Assembly: GCF_002551245.1 (NCBI RefSeq)
Contig: NZ_NTGZ01000009.1
Span: 1-64,000, forward strand
From: Streptomyces sp. rh34
Lineage (GTDB): Bacteria; Actinomycetota; Actinomycetes; Streptomycetales; Streptomycetaceae
DNA length: 64,000 nucleotides
Direction of reading: 5' to 3'
Below, piece by piece: positions 61,339-64,000 of the stretch (its first letter is position 1; every line of letters starts with the position of its first letter). The translations under genes were made by a program, and so were the position numbers. The notes under the pieces are model-generated. The model ran no database searches, was not told where the DNA came from, and worked only from the letters and a program-made list of their open reading frames with translations.

Positions 61339-62466
61339 TCAGGCATACGGGCTGTCGGCCCCGGCGGCGGCGGGTTTCGGGGCCCTGGCGGGACAGCAGC
61401 CGACCGGACAGAGGTCGTGGGAGGCCCCCAGGGCCCCCAGCGCGCAGCGCTCCACCGCCCGGCCGCGCTCGGTCGCGGCCCGCTCCAGGAGCAGGTCCCG
61501 TACGGCGGCGGCGAAGCGCGGGTCGTCGCCCACCGTGGCGGACCGCCGGACCGGCAGCCCGATCTCGGCGGCCTTCGCGGTGGCCTCGGTGTCGAGGTCG
61601 TACAGGACCTCCATGTGGTCCGAGACGAAGCCGATGGGCGCCATCACGACCGCGGGGACGCCGTCGGCGCCCAGCGTCTCCAGGTGGTCGCAGATGTCGG
61701 GTTCCAGCCACGGGATGTGCGGGGCGCCGCTGCGGGACTGGTACACGAGCTGCCACGGGTACGCGACGCCGGTCTCCTCGCGCACCGCCTCGATGATCAG
61801 CCGGGCCACGTCGAGGTGCTCGGCGACGTACGCGCCGCCCTCGCCGTGCGCCTCGGCCGGGCCCGAGGCGTCGGCGGCGGACGTCGGGATGGAGTGGGTG
61901 GTGAACGCGATGTGCGCGCCCGCGCGGACGTCCTCGGGGAGGTCGGCGAGCGAGGAGAGGACGCCGTCGGCCATGGGCGTCACGAAGCCGGGGTGGTTGA
62001 AGTAGTGCCGCAGCTTGTCGACCCGGGGCACGGGCAGCCCCTCGGCCTCCAGGGCGGCCAGGGACTCGGCGAGGTTCTCGCGGTACTGGCGGCAGCCGGA
62101 GTAGGAGGCGTAGGCGCTGGTGGCGAGGACGGCGATCCGGCGGTGTCCGTCGGCGGTCATCTCGCGCAGGACGTCGGTCAGATACGGGGCCCAGTTGCGG
62201 TTGCCCCAATAGACGGGGAGGTCCAGGCCGTGCTCCGCGAAGTCCTCGCGCAGCGCGTCGAGCAGTGCGCGGTTCTGCGCGTTGATCGGGCTGACCCCGC
62301 CGAACAGGAAGTAGTGCTTGCCGACCTCCTTGAGGCGTTCCTCGGGGATGCCGCGGCCGCGGGTCACGTTCGCCAGGAACGGAACCACGTCGTCCGGGCC
62401 CTCGGGGCCGCCGAAGGAGAGCAGCAGCAGGGCGTCGTAGGGAGCGGGATCGCGCAGATCGGACAT
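61339..62466 (-). CDS. hemH: Ferrochelatase, probably coproporphyrin ferrochelatase
   Basis: 375 aa from ATG 62466. [18 protein letters not shown] opens the family; catalytic His is in [12 protein letters not shown], and the metal-binding Glu in [18 protein letters not shown]. Cysteines in [10 protein letters not shown] and LCPVGCCPA fit the [2Fe-2S] ligands of actinobacterial ferrochelatases. In actinobacteria the enzyme inserts iron into coproporphyrin III rather than protoporphyrin. Divergent from the MFS gene by about 200 bp. Confidence 0.95.
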   Translation of the reverse strand: MSDLRDPAPYDALLLLSFGGPEGPDDVVPFLANVTRGRGIPEERLKEVGKHYFLFGGVSPINAQNRALLDALREDFAEHGLDLPVYWGNRNWAPYLTDVLREMTADGHRRIAVLATSAYASYSGCRQYRENLAESLAALEAEGLPVPRVDKLRHYFNHPGFVTPMADGVLSSLADLPEDVRAGAHIAFTTHSIPTSAADASGPAEAHGEGGAYVAEHLDVARLIIEAVREETGVAYPWQLVYQSRSGAPHIPWLEPDICDHLETLGADGVPAVVMAPIGFVSDHMEVLYDLDTEATAKAAEIGLPVRRSATVGDDPRFAAAVRDLLLERAATERGRAVERCALGALGASHDLCPVGCCPARAPKPAAAGADSPYA

Positions 62467-62672
62467 GACGTCGATCCTGCCACCCTCCTGTGACAGGGCG
62501 GCAACCGACATCCGACGCCCCGTCGGGAAGACCGTGAAGGCCGCGAATCCCGGGGGGCCGGGCGCCTGCGCCGCGCCCCCGGGGCGCCCCGGAATCCGGT
62601 GTCCGGCGCGTCTGCCCGGCCGTAAGCTGTATCGGCCAGCTATACGCCTGACAGGCACGACCGGAGTACCCC

Positions 62673-63920
62673 TTGCCCAGCCCCTACCGCGCCATCTTCT
62701 CCGCCCCCGGTTCCAGGGAATTCTCCGCGGCGGGCTTCTTCGGCCGGATGCCGTTGTCCATGATGGGCATCGGTGTCGTGACGATGATCTCCCAGCTCAC
62801 GGGCCGCTACGGACTGGCCGGGGCGCTCTCCGCGACCCTGGCGATGTCGGCGGCGGTCTGCGGCCCCCAGGTCTCCCGGCTGGTCGACCGCTACGGGCAG
62901 CGCCGGGTGCTGCGCCCGGTCACGCTGGTCGCGGTGGCGGCGGTGGCGGGTCTCCTGGTCTGTGCTCAGCAGGGGGCGCCGGAGTGGACGCTGTTCGTCT
63001 TCGCGGTGGGCGCGGGCTGTGTGCCGAGCGTGGGGTCGATGGTCCGGTCCCGCTGGGCGGCGATCTACCGGGGCTCCAGCCGGGATCTGCACACCGCCTA
63101 CGCGTGGGAGTCGATCGTCGACGAGGTGTGCTTCATCTTCGGCCCGATCATCTCCATCGGCCTCTCCACGGCCTGGTTCCCGGAGGCGGGTCCACTGATC
63201 GCCGCCGCCTTCCTGCTGGTCGGCGTCTTCTGGCTGACCGCGCAGCGTACGACCGAGCCGGTGCCGCACCCGAAGTCGCAGCACACCGGGGGCTCGGCGC
63301 TGCGCTCGCGGGGGCTCCAGGTCCTGGTGGCCACCTTCGTGGCGACGGGTGCGATCTTCGGGGGCGTGGACGTGGTGACCGTGGCCTTCGCCGAGGAGCG
63401 CGGCCACAAGGCCGCGGCCTCCCTGGTGCTGGCCGTCTACGCGCTCGGTTCGTGCCTCGCGGGGGCCGTGTTCGGGCTGCTGCACCTCAAGGGGAACCCC
63501 GGGACCAGGTGGCTGGTGGGTGTCTGCGCGATGGCCGTGAGTATGATCCCCCTCCAACTGGCCGGGAACCTTCCGTTGCTGGCCGTGGCGCTCTTTGTCG
63601 CGGGCCTCGCCATCGCACCGACGATGGTCACCACCATGGCCCTCGTCGAAGCGCACGTACCGCGCACCAAGCTGACCGAGGGCATGACCTGGACCAGTAC
63701 CGGGCTCGCTGTCGGGGTGGCGCTCGGCTCCTCGGCCGCCGGCTGGGTGGTCGACGCCGCCGGGGCGAAGGCGGGGTACGCGGTGCCCGCCGTGGCGGGA
63801 GCTCTCGCGGCGACGGTGGCGTTCCTGGGGTATCGCCGGCTGGCCGGGCCGGCTGCGACGGGAGGGCGCGGGGAAGATGACCGACACCTACGCACGGACG
63901 ACGACGAGCACGTGGCGTAA
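62673..63920 (+). CDS. MFS transporter
   Basis: 415 aa from TTG 62673 (GGAG six bases upstream). About 12 membrane segments; the second loop [16 protein letters not shown] is a good MFS signature. An unusual EDVCFIFGP-like helix ([20 protein letters not shown]) is typical of a large actinobacterial subfamily of unknown substrate. The hydrophilic C-terminus ([15 protein letters not shown]) overlaps the start of the next gene by 44 bp. Confidence 0.88.
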   Translation: MPSPYRAIFSAPGSREFSAAGFFGRMPLSMMGIGVVTMISQLTGRYGLAGALSATLAMSAAVCGPQVSRLVDRYGQRRVLRPVTLVAVAAVAGLLVCAQQGAPEWTLFVFAVGAGCVPSVGSMVRSRWAAIYRGSSRDLHTAYAWESIVDEVCFIFGPIISIGLSTAWFPEAGPLIAAAFLLVGVFWLTAQRTTEPVPHPKSQHTGGSALRSRGLQVLVATFVATGAIFGGVDVVTVAFAEERGHKAAASLVLAVYALGSCLAGAVFGLLHLKGNPGTRWLVGVCAMAVSMIPLQLAGNLPLLAVALFVAGLAIAPTMVTTMALVEAHVPRTKLTEGMTWTSTGLAVGVALGSSAAGWVVDAAGAKAGYAVPAVAGALAATVAFLGYRRLAGPAATGGRGEDDRHLRTDDDEHVA

Positions 63921-64000
63921 CTGGGCGGGCACCGTCACCGCCCGGCCCGCCCGCACCGAGGCCCCCGCGTCCGTGGACGAGCTCGCGGACGTGCTGCGCC
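63877..64000 (+). CDS. FAD-linked lactone oxidase, N-terminus (runs off the edge)
   Basis: ATG 63877 has GGGGAAG just upstream. The visible 41 residues, including [15 protein letters not shown] and PASVDELADVLR, match the start of D-arabinono-/L-gulono-1,4-lactone oxidases, whose FAD domain begins with W.NWAGN...P. It overlaps the MFS end, so the two are likely coupled. The rest is outside the window. Confidence 0.8.
   Translation, partial: MTDTYARTTTSTWRNWAGTVTARPARTEAPASVDELADVLR

Overview
The window looks like a Streptomyces chromosome: GC-rich throughout, GTG and TTG starts, and cutRS, kdpDE and other core genes with typical actinobacterial products. It divides into an accessory half (1 to about 42.7 kb) and a conserved core half (about 42.7 to 64 kb). 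The core order (RNA methyltransferase, APC permease, two TrkA proteins, DUF3159, OB-fold protein, DUF3710, dut, thioesterase, DUF3093, DUF4193, inositol monophosphatase) is, from memory, the order of the Mycobacterium tuberculosis Rv2689c-Rv2701c interval. In this window kdpDE, an ABC ATPase, cutRS and a ferrochelatase gene are interspersed or follow.

Region 1 (1-1.2 kb) is a graveyard of IS5-, IS3- and integrase-like relics. Region 2 (1.2-22.0 kb) is a nonribosomal peptide cluster of clearly lower GC. One leftward gene series encodes, in order of transcription, a capreomycidine synthase (VioD type), an arginine 3-hydroxylase (VioC type), a C-A-PCP module with a tyrosine-like code, a free C domain, an MbtH protein, an MFS exporter, a class V aminotransferase, an A-PCP didomain lacking the usual alpha-amino-binding Asp, a D-2-hydroxyacid dehydrogenase and a second C-A-PCP module. 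Upstream lie a P450 (leftward), then a frameshifted PCP and an A-PCP didomain (rightward). The set suggests a small peptide with a capreomycidine-type residue, an aromatic residue and possibly an alpha-hydroxy or alpha-keto acid made in situ. No thioesterase is present.

Region 3 (22.0-27 kb) has higher GC and is the broken end of a different NRPS-PKS cluster: a truncated A-PCP coupled to an AT-less KS-PCP-thioester reductase, a strong terminator, and an AraC regulator. The two clusters abut at about 22.01 kb.

Region 4 (27-31.5 kb) holds a secreted DUF4232 protein, a truncated CPBP protease, other fragments, a protein with an actinoporin-like outline, and IS5 debris.

Region 5 (31.5-42.75 kb) is an islet bounded by two copies of the 3' end of the RNA methyltransferase gene, with arm-like short repeats on both inner sides, so it looks like a decayed integrated element. 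It carries a frameshifted subtilisin-type protease, an intact M4 metalloprotease divergent from a LuxR-type LAL regulator, an Lrp regulator, and an N-terminally truncated protein of mobile-element type.

Region 6 (42.7-64 kb) is the core: RNA modification, potassium transport and sensing (KimA-like permease, two TrkA proteins, KdpDE without KdpFABC in view), nucleotide hygiene (dut), the cutRS envelope two-component system, haem synthesis (hemH), an inositol phosphatase, an MFS transporter, and the start of an FAD-linked lactone oxidase running off the right edge. No rRNA, tRNA or CRISPR array was recognised.
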